A DNA stretch of 22,994 nt, taken from positions 1 through 22,994 of the IMG/VR virus record IMGVR_UViG_3300017971_000781; one strand, given 5' to 3'. The position numbers and the translations under genes were made by a program. This document shows positions 22,222-22,994 of the stretch, in pieces. Below the pieces are notes generated by a model. It searched no databases. It was given only the letters and a program-made list of their open reading frames with translations, and had not been told where the DNA came from. The DNA comes from a virus. The first letter of the stretch is position 1, and every line of letters begins with the position of its first letter.

Positions 22222-22994
22222 TGGCCGAGCAGTTCAAGAACCTCGCCAGCACGACGCTTGACGGCGCGATTGACGATGAAGTCACCACCATCACCGTCGC
22301 CAGTGCAATGGGCTTTACGGGCGGTGATTTCCGCATCCTCGTGGACAGCGAGATTATGAAGGTCACGGCCGTGAGCGGCCTGGACCTGACGGTCGCGCGA
22401 GGCGCGGAGGGGACAAATCCCACTGCGCATGACAATGCCGCCGTGGTTCGCCACGTCCTGACGGCCGGGGCGCTCGATGCCCACGATCAGGACGATCTCG
22501 TGGTCCGGGACACCTACGATAACAAGCCGGCGGCAGGCGTCCCCGGCCGCCTCTTCCTGCCGACCGATGGCATCTTCTTCGAGCGCGACAACGGCTCGTC
22601 GTGGGAGAAGTTCGGCCCGCTGTGGCCCATGACGCCCCCGCAAGCCTCGGATTTCCCGACCTGGGTGAACCAAGGCTCGGCGACCATCGTGGACAACAAG
22701 GGGGCGATCTGGATGGAAACGCCGTGCATCAGCAGCGTCAACGTCCGGGCGCGAGTGAAGTCCTATCCCACTCCACCCTTCACCGTGGAGATGGCGTTGG
22801 TTCCTTGCGTCACGCCCAATTCGGGAAATCCCGTTGCAGGGCTTTGCATCCGCGACAGCGTATCGGGCAAGCTGCAAATCTACGGCTTCTACGACCAGGA
22901 GGGCAAGGTCATGGGCCGCAATTACAGCAGCCCTACGACCTACAACAGCGGCGTGACTGGCTGGCCGGGGAGCGGCTACTTGCACATGGCCGAG
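22221..22994 (+). CDS. Paralogous tail fibre-type protein (partial, runs off the window)
   Basis: An open frame starts at ATG 22221, overlapping the previous stop by one base (TAATG) with ggaggga just upstream, a sign of coupled translation. It stays open for 258 codons to the window edge, so the C-terminus is missing. It repeats the layout of the gene before it: FRILVDSEIMKVTAVSG, ARGAEGTNPTAHD, HVLTAGAL, GRLFLPTDG, TWVNQGSATIVDNKG and CIRDSVSGKLQIYGFY. The two therefore arose by tandem duplication. The copies now differ strongly, with only short blocks shared, so the duplication is old or has been reshaped by selection. Confidence 0.75.
   Translation, partial: MAEQFKNLASTTLDGAIDDEVTTITVASAMGFTGGDFRILVDSEIMKVTAVSGLDLTVARGAEGTNPTAHDNAAVVRHVLTAGALDAHDQDDLVVRDTYDNKPAAGVPGRLFLPTDGIFFERDNGSSWEKFGPLWPMTPPQASDFPTWVNQGSATIVDNKGAIWMETPCISSVNVRARVKSYPTPPFTVEMALVPCVTPNSGNPVAGLCIRDSVSGKLQIYGFYDQEGKVMGRNYSSPTTYNSGVTGWPGSGYLHMAE

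Overview
This window is a run of double-stranded DNA phage (or prophage) structural genes. Every gene I can support lies on the + strand, in a GC-rich, tightly packed late-operon layout with many gaps of 0-15 bases and one TAATG overlap. I see no host housekeeping gene, integrase, tRNA, rRNA, insertion sequence or CRISPR array. The identifiable tail genes are a tape measure protein, a tube-like protein and a frameshifted tail chaperone, with no contractile sheath. A long, non-contractile (siphovirus-like) tail is therefore the best inference. The host cannot be named from the sequence. The high GC and the style of the proteins would fit a phage of a Planctomycetes-like or other environmental high-GC bacterium, but that is only an impression.

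Layout. Positions 1-1693 hold five small genes. They include the end of a membrane protein, a one-helix membrane protein, a lipoprotein-type thioredoxin-fold protein with a CGPC motif, and two small unknowns. Two strong overlapping hairpins precede the thioredoxin-like gene. Packaging and portal come next: a GpA-type large terminase (1795-3468), an endonuclease VII-type HNH protein (3482-4060) and a DUF4055-like portal (4064-5866).

Positions 5870-10136 form an adhesin and sugar module inserted between the portal and capsid genes. It has a small beta-rich protein, a collagen-like fibre with three carbohydrate-binding-like modules, a protein built of seven exact 129-bp repeats (probably a seven-bladed beta-propeller), a 72-residue unknown and a family-4-type glycosyltransferase.

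Head assembly follows: a head-tail connector (10138-10659), a scaffold with a Gly-Ala tract (10768-11709) and a major capsid protein (11790-13208) followed by a terminator-like hairpin. The tail section has a small membrane protein, adaptor and tail-terminator-type proteins, a tube-like protein (14639-15385), a tail assembly chaperone with a -1 frameshift extension (15508-16211), a tail completion-like protein, and a 1270-residue tape measure protein (16726-20538). Downstream are a tail structural protein and two tandem paralogous fibre proteins, the second cut by the window end.

The most notable points are the seven-repeat propeller gene with signs of a blade-pair duplication, the clear but unannotated -1 frameshift gene, the fibre/glycosyltransferase module in an unusual place, and the phage-encoded lipoprotein thioredoxin.
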